The notes: a model not told the origin generated them from the sequence alone. A stretch of DNA of 64,000 bases from Methylorubrum aminovorans (GCF_022179725.1 NZ_BPRC01000012.1:124001-188000); one strand, 5' to 3'. Positions 8,772 through 17,940 are shown, counted from the first letter of the stretch. Made by a program: numbers and translations.

Positions 8772-10233
8772 AGCGCGCGCCGCTGCGCCGGACGCGGGTC
8801 AATCCGAGACGTCTCCAGCCGATCACGACGCCCGACACGGAGATGATCAGTCCGGCGGCGCAGAGGAGCCAGAGCACGGCGTCCCAGGCCGGGCGGTTCT
8901 TCACCAGCAGGCGAAAGTCGAAGCTGTGGGCGGCGTTGAACAGCCAGCGATAGGTCCGCGAGGAACGGTCGGCTCGGTTGAGAACCTCGCCCGTTTCAGG
9001 GTCGAGATGGAACCACGTCGCGTCCGCGTCGGCGAACTTCACCCGCAGCACCGGCAGGCGACGCGGCTGGTGATGGGAGTACCAGTAGGCATCCTCCTCG
9101 GTCAGGAGCGCCGCTTCGCGGATCGCGGCATCGGGCAGGAGCTGGCGGGCAGCCTTCACCAATCCGGTGATCGTCGGGGTGGCCCATGCCGAGGTCGAGC
9201 CATCCCGGCAGGCCAGGATGGCCCGCGACTCGCCGCCGATCCAGCCGAACCGCGCCTCGACGGCATCGGGGCAGGCTGCGGCGCGGAGGGCGGCCAAGTC
9301 CTGTCCCCAGCGGGCTTCCGTCACGCCGGCGAAGCGTTCGAGCATGGCTTGGCTCGGCGCCCTCGCGCCGAACCAGCGGTTCGGGTTCATCGACAGCCAG
9401 CCGCTGGCGACGAAGGTCAGCAGGGTCAGGCCGCCGACGAGACCGCCGACATGGTGCAAGGCCGCCCAGCCCCGATAGGGCGAGACCGAGCCCGCCGCGT
9501 AGGGTCGCCGCAGCCGGACACGCAGCAGCCCGACCCATAGACCCGACACCGCACCGGCGATGGCGATGCCGGAGACCCAGAGAACCACATCCCGCCACAG
9601 GGCGGCCTGCGCCCGCAGGGGCGTCAGGTAGACCCAGTGCGGGATGGCGCCGAACCAGTTCCAGAACCGCTCCCGCCCCGTGGTGTCGAGGGCCACTTCG
9701 CCCGTGCGGGCGGAGACGTAGAGGCGGGTATCCTCGGCGTCGCCGAGGGCGATGAGATGGAATGGCCGCAACGGGTCGTAGCGCGCCGTCACGGACCACT
9801 GGTCGCGGTCGATTTCGCCGAGCAGCCGGGGTCGCGTCGCGCGCCGGTCGTGCCGGGCGATGGCGAGCGTCTGTCCTTTATCGATGCCGGTAATCAGGCG
9901 CCGGCGGGTTGCCGAGACGGTCGCCTGCCCGCCATCCCAGCCGACGATGCGGTAGACAGGCTCCCCGTCGAGCATGGCGAGGCGCAGGTCCCGCGGGAAT
10001 CGGGTCTGGCCGGCGGCTTCGAGTGCCTCGCCCGGCGTCACCGCCACCTCGTCCCAGGCAAGGCGCGGCAGGCTACCGCGGCGCTCCGCCTCGGTCAGGC
10101 TGGGGAAGCCGACATACATCATGACGAGGCCGGACACGAACCACGTCACGAAGAGGAGGCAGGTCACGATGCCGAGCCAGCGATGGGCGAGATAGAGCCA
10201 CCGCTTGCCGCGCTTAAGGAGCGCACGCGTCAC
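8770..10233 (-). CDS. PepSY-associated transmembrane protein (iron-regulated membrane protein / siderophore-reductase type)
   Basis: A 487-aa inner-membrane protein with a first membrane helix at about residues 15-38, a large periplasmic PepSY region, central helices around residues 230-350 and a final helix near residues 450-475. This is the layout of PiuB/FoxB-like PepSY proteins that accompany TonB-dependent receptors and in some cases reduce the imported ferric complex in the periplasm. The chosen start is GTG at 10233 with GGGGAA about 9 nt upstream; the longer frame adds an Arg/Ala-rich stretch overlapping the receptor gene. It follows the receptor by 80 nt in the same direction, so both should be under the cobalamin riboswitch. 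Substrate is inferred only from context. Confidence 0.82.
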   Translation of the reverse strand: MTRALLKRGKRWLYLAHRWLGIVTCLLFVTWFVSGLVMMYVGFPSLTEAERRGSLPRLAWDEVAVTPGEALEAAGQTRFPRDLRLAMLDGEPVYRIVGWDGGQATVSATRRRLITGIDKGQTLAIARHDRRATRPRLLGEIDRDQWSVTARYDPLRPFHLIALGDAEDTRLYVSARTGEVALDTTGRERFWNWFGAIPHWVYLTPLRAQAALWRDVVLWVSGIAIAGAVSGLWVGLLRVRLRRPYAAGSVSPYRGWAALHHVGGLVGGLTLLTFVASGWLSMNPNRWFGARAPSQAMLERFAGVTEARWGQDLAALRAAACPDAVEARFGWIGGESRAILACRDGSTSAWATPTITGLVKAARQLLPDAAIREAALLTEEDAYWYSHHQPRRLPVLRVKFADADATWFHLDPETGEVLNRADRSSRTYRWLFNAAHSFDFRLLVKNRPAWDAVLWLLCAAGLIISVSGVVIGWRRLGLTRVRRSGAR

Positions 10234-10313
10234 GATCGATTCCCCGGCCGCCGGTTGCTGCGGCCGCCGAGCCGGGGCCGCCCGCCCTGCGCGAAACGCA
10301 TCGGCACGCGCCC

Positions 10314-12530
10314 TCAGAAGGCGATGCTGTAGGCGACCTCGACCGAGCGCGGCCGACCCAGCAGCCACGCCGCCGAACTCCCCGTCACAGGGTAGATCTT
10401 GTCGAGCAGGTTGTAGGCGCGCAGGCTGAAATGCGAGGTTTCGCTCACGCGGTAATCCACACTCGCATTGACGACCTCGTAGGCCGGCCGCCGGGCCGTG
10501 TTGGCGAAGTCGCTGAAGGTCTCGCCGACGAATTGTATGCCGGCCCGCGCTTCCCAGCGCGGCGCGAAGGCCCAGCTCAGCCAGAGATTGGCGACGCGCT
10601 CGGGGACGTTGATCGGCTGGTTGCCGGCGAAGTTGACGGCGACGCCGCCGACGGCCTGCTGGAAGTCATCGTACTGGGCGTGCAGCAGGGCGATGTTGCC
10701 CTCCACCGTCCAATTCTCCCATAGGCCAAGCGAGGCGAACGCCTCGACACCATGCGAGGATTGGCTGCCGACCTGAACCGACACGGACGGCCGCAGCGGA
10801 TCCACGGTCAGAAGGTTGTCCTTCTTGATCCGGTAGCCGGCCAGGGTGAACTCGCCTCGGCCTTCCCAGAACGTCTGCTTGTAGCCGACCTCAAACTGCT
10901 CGCCGGTCGAGAGTTGGAAATCCTTCTGCGCCAGCGTCAGCGTGATGAGGGATCCCACCGGATCGACGGCGGTCGCATAGCTTGCGTAGAGCGCACTGTC
11001 CGGCGTCGGGTTGTAGACTGCACCGAAGCGATAGCTCACCGCGCTGAAATCCTTGGTGAACCCGGCCGACGGGCGGCGCGGATCCTCGCGGCGGACGGTG
11101 GGCGCGTCGTAGCGCACGCCGGCGATCAGCGAGAGCTGGTCCGTCAGCTCGATGCGATTCTCCGCAAACAGCGAGTACTGGTTGGAGTTCGTGAGATAGC
11201 CGAGCGTGGTCGGATCGAGGCTGGTGAAGATGCCCGGACTGAAGACGAACGGATCGACACTGCTCTCGCCGCGATAGGGCGAATTGTTGATGTGCTTGAA
11301 CCGGATGTGGTTGACGTCGAAGCCGGCGACAAATTCGTTGCGGAAGCCGAACAGCTCTCCCTTGAAGGCGGCGTCGAAGCGATTGCCGATCTGCTCCTGG
11401 TTGTGGAAGATCTCGATCGGGTCGGTTCGGCGAATCAGGCCGGTGCCTGGCACGAAGCTGTAGGTCTCGACATTGCGCCAGTGCCGATCCGACACGAGAC
11501 GGTAGGCTGTGTTGCGGATCGTGATGTCGGCGGTCGGCGTCCACTCGGTCTTGAACTGAGTCCAGTTGTCCTTGAAGACAATGCGGCTGTCGTTGACGTT
11601 GTAGTTGTTGAATCGGATCCGTGGATCGATCCGGCCGCCGATTAGCGGCGTCCCGAAGTAGCGCAGGGGCTCCTGGTAGCCGTAATCGTGCGATAGGGTG
11701 AAGGCGAGGTCGGGCGTTGCCTGGAAGAGCACGGCCCCCGAGACCGCAAGATTGGCGAAATCGCCGTTCTGGCGCAGCCAGCCATCGGCCTGATTGGCGC
11801 TGACGTTGAGGCGGTAGAATACGCTCTCGCCGACCGGGCCGCCGCTGTCGAAGGCCAAGCGCTTCACGCCGTCCGATCCGAGAGCGGCGCGAGCCGCGTT
11901 GATCGGGACGGCCGTCGGCTTTTTGGGCACGACGTTGATGACGCCACCGATGGCACCGTCCCCATAGAGGACCGAGGCCGGCCCGCGTAGCACCTCGATC
12001 CGATCGACGTTCCAGGTGTCGAAGGGGTAGGTGACCGTTCCGGCGCCGACATAGAGCCGGGTGCCGTCGTAGAGCTGCATCACCGAATTGACGCCAGCAA
12101 AGCCCCGTGAGGTGTAGGCGCCGAGACCGTTGCCGGGCGCGCCGATCGTCGTAATGCCGGCCGCGTTCTGGGTGATCGCCTCCTGCACGGTTTCCTGACC
12201 GCGCTCGCGGATCTTCTGGCCCGGAATTACCTCGATACTTGCGGGAGTCTGCAGCGGTGAGAGGTCGAGGCGGCTGCCGCTGCGGTTCGGCGCGGTGAGA
12301 TTGAGGCCGGTCGGCGCCGCCGTGTAGGGCGTCCGCGCCATCAGCCGCGTGCCGGATCCCGTCCCCTGCACGGCGAGCTCCTCCAGCGCGACGGCGTGCG
12401 CTTCGCCGGCACTGTCCGCGCGGTCCTGAGCCGCCAGGGAGGTCACATGCAGAATGAGGGCGCCGGCGGAGAGCAGCAGGACAGCCGGCAGGTGCTCGAC
12501 AGACGAGCGGGGGCGATCATCGGACAACAT
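10314..12530 (-). CDS. TonB-dependent outer-membrane receptor under cobalamin riboswitch control
   Basis: A 738-aa receptor. A signal peptide (about residues 10-33, ending SLAAQD) precedes a plug domain (about residues 80-200, with the conserved end RIEVLRGPASVLYGDGAIGG) and a 22-strand-type barrel ending in a C-terminal Phe. The sequence most resembles the FhuA/FpvA-like siderophore receptors rather than classical BtuB. ATG 12530 is chosen because it directly precedes the signal peptide; upstream residues are not export-like. The untranslated leader carries a cobalamin riboswitch, so the receptor is probably switched off by B12 and may import a corrinoid, or cobalt bound to a chelator. It forms an operon with the downstream PepSY gene. 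Confidence 0.88.
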   Translation of the reverse strand: MLSDDRPRSSVEHLPAVLLLSAGALILHVTSLAAQDRADSAGEAHAVALEELAVQGTGSGTRLMARTPYTAAPTGLNLTAPNRSGSRLDLSPLQTPASIEVIPGQKIRERGQETVQEAITQNAAGITTIGAPGNGLGAYTSRGFAGVNSVMQLYDGTRLYVGAGTVTYPFDTWNVDRIEVLRGPASVLYGDGAIGGVINVVPKKPTAVPINAARAALGSDGVKRLAFDSGGPVGESVFYRLNVSANQADGWLRQNGDFANLAVSGAVLFQATPDLAFTLSHDYGYQEPLRYFGTPLIGGRIDPRIRFNNYNVNDSRIVFKDNWTQFKTEWTPTADITIRNTAYRLVSDRHWRNVETYSFVPGTGLIRRTDPIEIFHNQEQIGNRFDAAFKGELFGFRNEFVAGFDVNHIRFKHINNSPYRGESSVDPFVFSPGIFTSLDPTTLGYLTNSNQYSLFAENRIELTDQLSLIAGVRYDAPTVRREDPRRPSAGFTKDFSAVSYRFGAVYNPTPDSALYASYATAVDPVGSLITLTLAQKDFQLSTGEQFEVGYKQTFWEGRGEFTLAGYRIKKDNLLTVDPLRPSVSVQVGSQSSHGVEAFASLGLWENWTVEGNIALLHAQYDDFQQAVGGVAVNFAGNQPINVPERVANLWLSWAFAPRWEARAGIQFVGETFSDFANTARRPAYEVVNASVDYRVSETSHFSLRAYNLLDKIYPVTGSSAAWLLGRPRSVEVAYSIAF

Positions 12531-12663
12531 GGTACAGGGGGCCTCGGGCAACGGCAGTGGCACGTCACCGCGAACGAGGCCTCGGGCCGCACCTCCCCAA
12601 GGGAGTGGCGCGCCTTCGACACCCGTCAGGACACCCCGCCCGACGCGTTTCGCGTGTGACCAC

Positions 12664-12840
12664 GACTGACGGCAGGTCTCCTGGCTCGCGGGTCGCTGCC
12701 CTCTCACCGTCTTCCCGGGCGAGGCTGCCCAGTGACATGGTGGCGGAAGGCTCGCCGCTTACAGTTGCGGGGGCAGCCGCGTCATCGGACTGACGTCCTC
12801 ACCGCGTTCCCTTTTGATCCCCGAGGGGAACCGTCGAAGC
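12664..12840 (-). ncRNA. Cobalamin riboswitch (AdoCbl-type)
   Basis: On the minus strand the leader contains the landmarks of the cobalamin family in order: GGTTCCC with AAAAGGGAA near 12808-12832, the B12-box core GCCCCCGCAACTGTAAGCGG at about 12756-12777, a CACTGGG segment near 12730, GGGAAGACGG near 12712, and the closing segment GCGAGCCAGGAGACCTGCC near 12672-12690. Binding of adenosylcobalamin to this fold normally lowers expression of the downstream gene. The next gene on this strand is the TonB-dependent receptor, starting 134 nt downstream. Confidence 0.95.
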
Positions 12841-12984
12841 CTAGCTATTCGGCGTCGGCAGGGAGTGTCAATTCCGATCACGGAACCCGGTGTTCGATCG
12901 ATGTGGCTAACGGTGCAACCGTCGCTGGGTCGGGCTTCGCCTGCAACGCCTCGACAGCGGGGGGCTGCGGATCGGTGACGTCGG

Positions 12985-13581
12985 TCACCGACTGCGGCCG
13001 GGCGGCAGGATCATTGCCGTGTCCGGGTCCGTGACATCGCCCTCCTGCTGCTGCTCGACCGTCAGCTTCGCGGCGAGTTCGGGTGTCTTGCCTCCCGCCA
13101 GCTCCTGGGTTGCCGCGACCTGCTTCTCGCGCGCCTGTTCCGGCGTCAGCTCCCCTCGCACCACCGCGCGGGCAAGATTCAGGCTCAGCACGTTCTCCGC
13201 CTCGTCCGCGCCGTAGGCCGTAAGCGTGCCCCGCGTCCGATCCAGAATCACGCTGCCGTTGAAAGTCGCCACCGCGCTGAAGAGGTTGAGCGGCACCTTG
13301 TAGGGCAGGCTCTGTTCCACCACGTCGCTGTGTTTGGCCGGGAAATCGTGCTCGGCCCCGACCTTGTGCACCACGGTTCGAATCCACGGCCCGTTCCGGT
13401 GCCAGATCAGCAGGGTCGCCGTCTGCTCCTGAGGCGCGCCGTACTTCTCCGCAATCGCTGCCGCGGCCTTGCGAGCGGGCTCCGGCCAGTCCGCCGCGAT
13501 CGGTTCGGCGGCACCGGCGCCGCTGGCTGTGAGGACGAGCGCGACGGCGAGTGCGAGGCGGCGGAAGCCGGGCGGGGACAT
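12985..13581 (-). CDS. Secreted protein of unknown function
   Basis: A 198-aa protein with a cleavable signal peptide (residues 1-22, ending GAGAAEP). The mature part is soluble and mixed alpha/beta, with a Gln- and Asp-rich C-terminus ending PPGRSR. No known domain was recognised. The start ATG at 13581 is fixed by a GGAGG ribosome site; the longer upstream frame runs into the divergent molybdenum hydroxylase operon. It has its own promoter, shared back-to-back with that operon, and ends about 145 nt before the cobalamin riboswitch leader. A periplasmic role is expected. Confidence 0.7.
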   Translation of the reverse strand: MSPPGFRRLALAVALVLTASGAGAAEPIAADWPEPARKAAAAIAEKYGAPQEQTATLLIWHRNGPWIRTVVHKVGAEHDFPAKHSDVVEQSLPYKVPLNLFSAVATFNGSVILDRTRGTLTAYGADEAENVLSLNLARAVVRGELTPEQAREKQVAATQELAGGKTPELAAKLTVEQQQEGDVTDPDTAMILPPGRSR

Positions 13582-13717
13582 GGAACCTCCCTGATGACGC
13601 CGGGCCGGATCGGGATCGCACGCGGCGGTGAGAGGGTTGCCGCGAAGGGGTCGCGTTGCCCCGGCCCTGCGCCGGGTATAGGCCTTCTCCATAAGAATGG
13701 TTCCAGGGAGACGCCCC

Positions 13718-14188
13718 ATGGCGCAGCCGATGTCGCTGGACGTGAACGGGCGCGCGACGCCCGTAACGGTGGACGACCCCGAAATGCCGCTGCTCTACGT
13801 GCTGCGCGACGATCTCGGGCTGCACGGCCCGCGCTTCGGCTGCGGGCTGGGCCAGTGCGGATCCTGCACGGTGCATATCGACGGCCAGGCCGTGCGCTCG
13901 TGCGTCACGCCGGTTTCCGGCCTGAAGCCGGGAGCGAAGATCGTGACCCTCGAAGGCCTCGGCGGACCCGACAAGCTCCACCCGGTGCAGGCCGCCTTCA
14001 TCGAGGAGCAGGCGGCGCAATGCGGCTACTGCATCAACGGCATGATCATGCAGTCGGCCGCGCTTCTCAACGAGACACCGAAGCCCGACGAGGCGGCGAT
14101 CCGACAGGCGCTGGCGCAGAACCTCTGCCGATGCGGCACCCATCTGCGGATCGTGCGCGCCGTCCAGCGCGCCGCCGGCACGCTGTGA
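13718..14188 (+). CDS. Xanthine-oxidase-family (2Fe-2S) electron transfer subunit (IorA-like)
   Basis: A 156-aa subunit with the two [2Fe-2S] clusters typical of the small subunit of molybdenum hydroxylases: a plant-ferredoxin-like cluster (CGLGQCGSC plus a later Cys, about residues 43-63) and a helical cluster (CGYC with CRC, about residues 102-142). It passes electrons from the molybdenum cofactor subunit to an acceptor. ATG 13718 has GGGAG 8 nt upstream. It lies 14 nt before the large subunit gene. It is closest in type to isoquinoline 1-oxidoreductase and aldehyde-oxidising relatives; substrate unknown. Confidence 0.92.
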   Translation: MAQPMSLDVNGRATPVTVDDPEMPLLYVLRDDLGLHGPRFGCGLGQCGSCTVHIDGQAVRSCVTPVSGLKPGAKIVTLEGLGGPDKLHPVQAAFIEEQAAQCGYCINGMIMQSAALLNETPKPDEAAIRQALAQNLCRCGTHLRIVRAVQRAAGTL

Positions 14189-14202
14189 GGGAGGCTGACG
14201 CC

Positions 14203-16428
14203 ATGAACGCGCCCACCCTCTCCCGCCGCCATCTGCTTCTGCAGGGCGGCGCCCTGGTCGTCGGCTTCTCGCTCTCCGGCGGCAAAGCCGTCGCGCAGAC
14301 GGTCTTCGCGCCGGTGGCCACCAACGGCTTCGCGAAGCCGGTCGCGCCGGACCAGGTCGACAGCTTCCTGGCGCTCGGCGCCGACGGTCGCGCCACCATC
14401 TTCTCCGGCAAGGTCGATCTCGGCACCGGCATCCGGACCGCGATGGCCCAGATCGCCGCGGAAGAACTCGATCTGCCCCTCGACCGGGTGACGGTCGTGC
14501 AGGGCGACACCGCGCTCACCCCCGACCAAGGCCCGACCTACGGCAGTCTCTCGATTCAGAAGGGCGGCGTCGAGATCCGGCAGGCGGCCGCGACCGCCCG
14601 CGCCCGTCTCGTGCAACTGGCCGGCGAGCGGCTCGGTCTCTCCACCGACGCGCTGGTGAGCGAGAACGGCACCGTGCGGCCGAAGGCGGGTGGAGCGGGC
14701 GTCTCCTATGCCGAACTCGTCAAGGACGGGCGCCTCGACCTCAAGGTCGACCCCGCCGTCAAAACCAAGGACCCGGCGGACTTTGCCCTCGTGGGCAAAT
14801 CCGTGGCGCGGATCGACATCCCCGACAAGATCACCGGCCGCTTCACCTACATGCAGGATCACCGCGTGCCCGGCATGGTGCATGCCCGCGTGGTCCGCCC
14901 GCCCGCCATCGGCGCGGAGCTACAGGGCGTGGACGAGGCGTCGGTTGCGGGCATTCCCGGCCTGATCCGCGTCGTCCGGCAGGGCAATTTCCTCGCGGTC
15001 GTCGCCGAGCGGGAATGGGCGGCGGTGAAGGCGGCCGGACAGCTCAAGGCGACGTGGTCGCGATGGGAGGGCCTGCCCGAGCAGGACAAGCTCTGGCAGC
15101 ATGTGCGGGCCACCAAGGTCACGAAGGACGACGTCACCAGCAGCACGGGCGATGCCGAGGCGGCTCTGGGCCGGGCCGCCCGCGTTCTGGAAGCGAGCTA
15201 CGACTTCGCGATCCACACCCATGGCTCGATCGGGCCCTCCTGCGCCATCGCCGAGTTCAAGGACGGGTTGCTGACCTGCTGGACAGCCTCGCAGATGACG
15301 CACGCGCTGCGCAAGCAGCTCGCGGCGATGACCGGCCTCGCGCCGGAGGCGGTGCGCTGCATCTACGTCGAGGGCTCGGGCTGCTACGGCCGCAACGGCC
15401 ATGAGGACGCGGCGGGCGATGCGGCGCTGCTGGCCCGCGCGGTCGGCCGGCCGGTGCGGGTGCAGTGGTCGCGCGCCGACGAGCACGGCTGGGACCCGAA
15501 GGGACCGCCGACGCTGATTGACCTGAAAGCGGGGCTCGACGGCGAGGGCAACGTCGCGGCGTGGTCCTCGCAGTTCCACGTGCCCGAGGGCGCGGCTGGT
15601 AACGTGCCGCTGGTGGCGGCCGACCTCGCCGGGCTCCCGCATGAGACCACGATGTCGCCGGGTAACATCATCCAGAACTCGGCCCTGCCCTACGCCTTCC
15701 CGAACGTGCGCACGGTCTGCCACCGGCTGGCCACGACGCCGTTCCGGCCCTCGTGGATCCGGACGCCGGGGCGGATGCAGAACACCTACGCCAACGAGGC
15801 CTTCCTCGATGAGTGCGCGGCGGCCGCGGGGATCGATCCGCTGGACTACCGCCTGCGCGCGCTCAAGGACCCGCGCGGCATCGAAGTGCTGAAGCGGGCC
15901 GCCGAGATCGCGCAATGGGAGGCCCGCCCCTCGCCGGTCAGGGACGTCTCCGGCGACGTGCTGCGTGGGCGCGGAATCTCCTACGTGAAGTACGAGCTGA
16001 ACCGGACCTACGTGGCCGGTGTGGCCGAGGTGGAGGTCGATCGCCGCACCGGGCGCGTACGCGTGCCGCGCTTTTTCGTGGTTCAGGATTGCGGGCAGAT
16101 CATCAACCCGGACGGCGTGCGCAACCAGCTCGACGGCAACGTCATTCAGACGGTGAGCCGCGTCCTGCTCGAAGAAGTCACCTTCGACCGCGGCGCGGTG
16201 ACGAGCCTCGACTGGGCGAGCTACCCGATCCTGACCTTCCCCGACGTGCCGAAGGTGGTGATCGACCTGATCGATCGACCGACCGAGAAGCCGTGGGGTG
16301 CAGGCGAGCCCTCCGCGGCCATTGTTCCGTCGGCGGTATCGAACGCGATCTTCGACGCCACCGGCGTCCGCCTGCGTTCAGTGCCGTTCACGCCGGCCAA
16401 GGTGAAGGCCGCTCTCCAGGCGAGTTGA
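14203..16428 (+). CDS. Xanthine-oxidase-family molybdopterin-binding subunit (IorB-like)
   Basis: A 741-aa protein whose N-terminus (LSRRHLLLQGGALVVGFSLS) reads as a twin-arginine export signal, so the holoenzyme may act in the periplasm together with the [2Fe-2S] subunit. The rest is the molybdopterin cytosine dinucleotide domain of the IorB type, with the Gly-rich loops GSGCYGRNGHEDAAGDAA and GAGEPSAA near the cofactor and active-site Glu. ATG 14203 has GAGGGAGG as ribosome site. Many IorAB-like enzymes have a third cytochrome c subunit or XdhC-type maturation protein encoded next to them; neither is present here. Substrate cannot be told from sequence. Confidence 0.9.
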   Translation: MNAPTLSRRHLLLQGGALVVGFSLSGGKAVAQTVFAPVATNGFAKPVAPDQVDSFLALGADGRATIFSGKVDLGTGIRTAMAQIAAEELDLPLDRVTVVQGDTALTPDQGPTYGSLSIQKGGVEIRQAAATARARLVQLAGERLGLSTDALVSENGTVRPKAGGAGVSYAELVKDGRLDLKVDPAVKTKDPADFALVGKSVARIDIPDKITGRFTYMQDHRVPGMVHARVVRPPAIGAELQGVDEASVAGIPGLIRVVRQGNFLAVVAEREWAAVKAAGQLKATWSRWEGLPEQDKLWQHVRATKVTKDDVTSSTGDAEAALGRAARVLEASYDFAIHTHGSIGPSCAIAEFKDGLLTCWTASQMTHALRKQLAAMTGLAPEAVRCIYVEGSGCYGRNGHEDAAGDAALLARAVGRPVRVQWSRADEHGWDPKGPPTLIDLKAGLDGEGNVAAWSSQFHVPEGAAGNVPLVAADLAGLPHETTMSPGNIIQNSALPYAFPNVRTVCHRLATTPFRPSWIRTPGRMQNTYANEAFLDECAAAAGIDPLDYRLRALKDPRGIEVLKRAAEIAQWEARPSPVRDVSGDVLRGRGISYVKYELNRTYVAGVAEVEVDRRTGRVRVPRFFVVQDCGQIINPDGVRNQLDGNVIQTVSRVLLEEVTFDRGAVTSLDWASYPILTFPDVPKVVIDLIDRPTEKPWGAGEPSAAIVPSAVSNAIFDATGVRLRSVPFTPAKVKAALQAS

Positions 16429-16457
16429 CGCGACGACGGCCGCCACCGCCGACTCCG

Positions 16458-16488
16458 GAGCGCCTGCTGATTCGCGCAGCAGGCGCTC
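16458..16488. terminator. Bidirectional hairpin between convergent genes
   Basis: GAGCGCCTGCTG, a 7-nt loop and CAGCAGGCGCTC form a perfect 12-bp stem 30 nt after the IorB-like stop codon and 83 nt before the end of the convergent hexapeptide gene. There is no T-run, so it may stop transcription from both sides with help from Rho or simply protect 3' ends. Confidence 0.65.
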
Positions 16489-16570
16489 GCCGCGACGTGA
16501 TCCGTGTGAGGCCGGGACACGCGGAGACCGCGGTTCAGCGCGACCGGCTGCGGCTACGGCGTGAGGCGCC

Positions 16571-17113
16571 TCACGGACGGTCCGGTTCGACGGGCACCAA
16601 GTCCCGCAGGAAGCGCTGGCCGTTGCGGACATACTGCTCGGCCGCCATCCGCGACATTGCGGTGATGTCCATATCGCGGGTCGGCACGGCCTTGGCGGGC
16701 ACCCCGACGATGAGGCTGCCGTCCGGAATTTCAGCGCCCTCGCGGACCAAGGCGTTCGCGCCGACGATGCAGCCTCGGCCGATGCGGGCACCGTTGAGCA
16801 CCGTGGCGCCCATGCCGATGAGGGTGTCGGCGCCAATCGTGCAGCCGTGGACGATGGCGCCGTGCCCGACGGTGACCCCCTCCCCGATCGTGAGGGGAAA
16901 GCCGGGATCGGCGTGCAGCACGGCCCCGTCCTGGATGTTGGTGCGATCACCGATCTCGATCGGATCGTTGTCGCCGCGGATCACCGCCCCAAACCAGATA
17001 CCGACGTCGAGGCCGATCCGTACCCGTCCGATGACGTTGGCGCCGGGCGCGATCCAGATTCGGGTCGCGTCCGTGATGTGCGGGGCGTGCTCGCCCAGGC
17101 GATAGAGCGCCAT
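16571..17113 (-). CDS. Gamma carbonic anhydrase family protein (left-handed beta helix)
   Basis: A 180-aa protein made of repeated hexapeptide turns ([LIV]G-x4 pattern, residues 20-150) that fold as a left-handed beta helix and form trimers. The three zinc-ligand positions are visible as His in LHADPG and the two His in GHGAIVHG. Relatives include YrdA, PaaY and Cam; bacterial members are often weak or redox-controlled carbonic anhydrases or thioesterases. GGAGAGG precedes ATG 17113. It is a single gene, convergent with the molybdenum hydroxylase operon. Confidence 0.9.
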   Translation of the reverse strand: MALYRLGEHAPHITDATRIWIAPGANVIGRVRIGLDVGIWFGAVIRGDNDPIEIGDRTNIQDGAVLHADPGFPLTIGEGVTVGHGAIVHGCTIGADTLIGMGATVLNGARIGRGCIVGANALVREGAEIPDGSLIVGVPAKAVPTRDMDITAMSRMAAEQYVRNGQRFLRDLVPVEPDRP

Positions 17114-17468
17114 GGTCCGTCCTCTCCAACCATATCCGCCACAACCCGACCGGTGCGGGCGGTACAGGATATCACCATCAACCGCATCCTGGCCCGAGCA
17201 GATGCCGCCATCCCAGAAGCCGCCGGTCGCATGCCCGATCTCAGCCTCGATGCCGGTGCTCTCATCCCCACGTCGATGCCCTCGCGAAGCCGCGCCGTAT
17301 TCAACCTCGGAGAAAACTTCTCCCCTGCCGAGCGGTGAGAGAAGAAGTCTCTCGAACGCGTCGAAAATACGAAAAACATCACCATTGCGTCCGGGCTAGG
17401 CTCGACCAATCTTTCGAGGTGTATGCCGGTCTATCCACAGACCGTCTTCTGCCATTCCATTGGTTGCC
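17114..17468. other. Intergenic region, possible gene remnant
   Basis: No supported gene. On the plus strand, 17153-17338 reads as 61 residues with good GC3 codon bias and ends in a stop, but it has only a GTG start, no ribosome site and no recognisable domain, so it may be the tail of a lost gene. The last 100 bases are more AT-rich and should hold the promoter of the small membrane protein gene at 17469. Confidence 0.35.
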
Positions 17469-17687
17469 ATGCGTCCCGTCCAGTTCGATTCTTTCGGCGA
17501 GCCTGTCGCCCAGGCGATCGACGAACAGCCCACCACCGCGTCGCGCATCGCCCTGCGGTCGGGCGTCGGCCTGTTCTGGGCGGCGGTGGTCGCCATCGTC
17601 GCCGCGCGCGCGATTTATTTCGATCCGGCCCTGGCGGAGCGGTTCGGGAGCGTGGCCGCTCTTCTCAGGACCGTCGTCGGGGTCTGA
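17469..17687 (+). CDS. Small single-pass membrane protein of unknown function
   Basis: A 72-aa protein with one membrane helix (about residues 31-48, GVGLFWAAVVAIVAARAIYF) and a second weaker hydrophobic stretch at the C-terminus. Codon usage is like that of neighbouring genes and a clear intrinsic terminator follows at 17724, which supports it as a real transcription unit. ATG 17469 is used; a TTG three codons upstream is possible. The ribosome site is weak. No function can be assigned. Confidence 0.5.
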   Translation: MRPVQFDSFGEPVAQAIDEQPTTASRIALRSGVGLFWAAVVAIVAARAIYFDPALAERFGSVAALLRTVVGV

Positions 17688-17723
17688 CCCCCCTGCCTCG
17701 AACAGCATCGCTGGTCGGACATG

Positions 17724-17755
17724 AAGGCGCCTCGGGCTCTCCGCAGCGCCTTTTT
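17724..17755 (+). terminator. Rho-independent terminator
   Basis: AAGGCGC and GCGCCTT pair across a 15-nt loop and run straight into TTT. It lies 37 nt after the stop codon of the small membrane protein gene. Confidence 0.65.
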
Positions 17756-17911
17756 CTGTGCGGCATCCCGCGGCGAGCACGCTCCAACACGGTCCAGGCC
17801 TGACGCCGATCGCCGCTGCGTTGCTGCAGCCTCAGGGCCTGGATCGGCCGGAGAAGGCTCGAGCCCAACTCTTCGATCCGGACACCACAAAGAGCGTTCG
17901 ACGCCATAGAG

Positions 17912-17940
17912 GGGGTATAGGAGATATCTATATGCACCCC
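17912..17940. promoter_or_regulatory. Palindromic site upstream of the YeiH-type exporter gene
   Basis: GGGG, then an AT-rich segment centred on the perfect palindrome AGATATCT (17922-17929), then CCCC. The site is about 75 nt before the exporter start and could be an operator or overlap the promoter. Further down, GATGCCG and CGGCATC (17983-18001) form a small hairpin that ends just before the AAGGGACG ribosome site, so translation could also be modulated. Confidence 0.35.

Noticed and set aside
17153..17338. 61-codon plus-strand frame with good codon bias
   Set aside because: Only a GTG start, no ribosome site, no recognisable family; noted as a possible remnant only.
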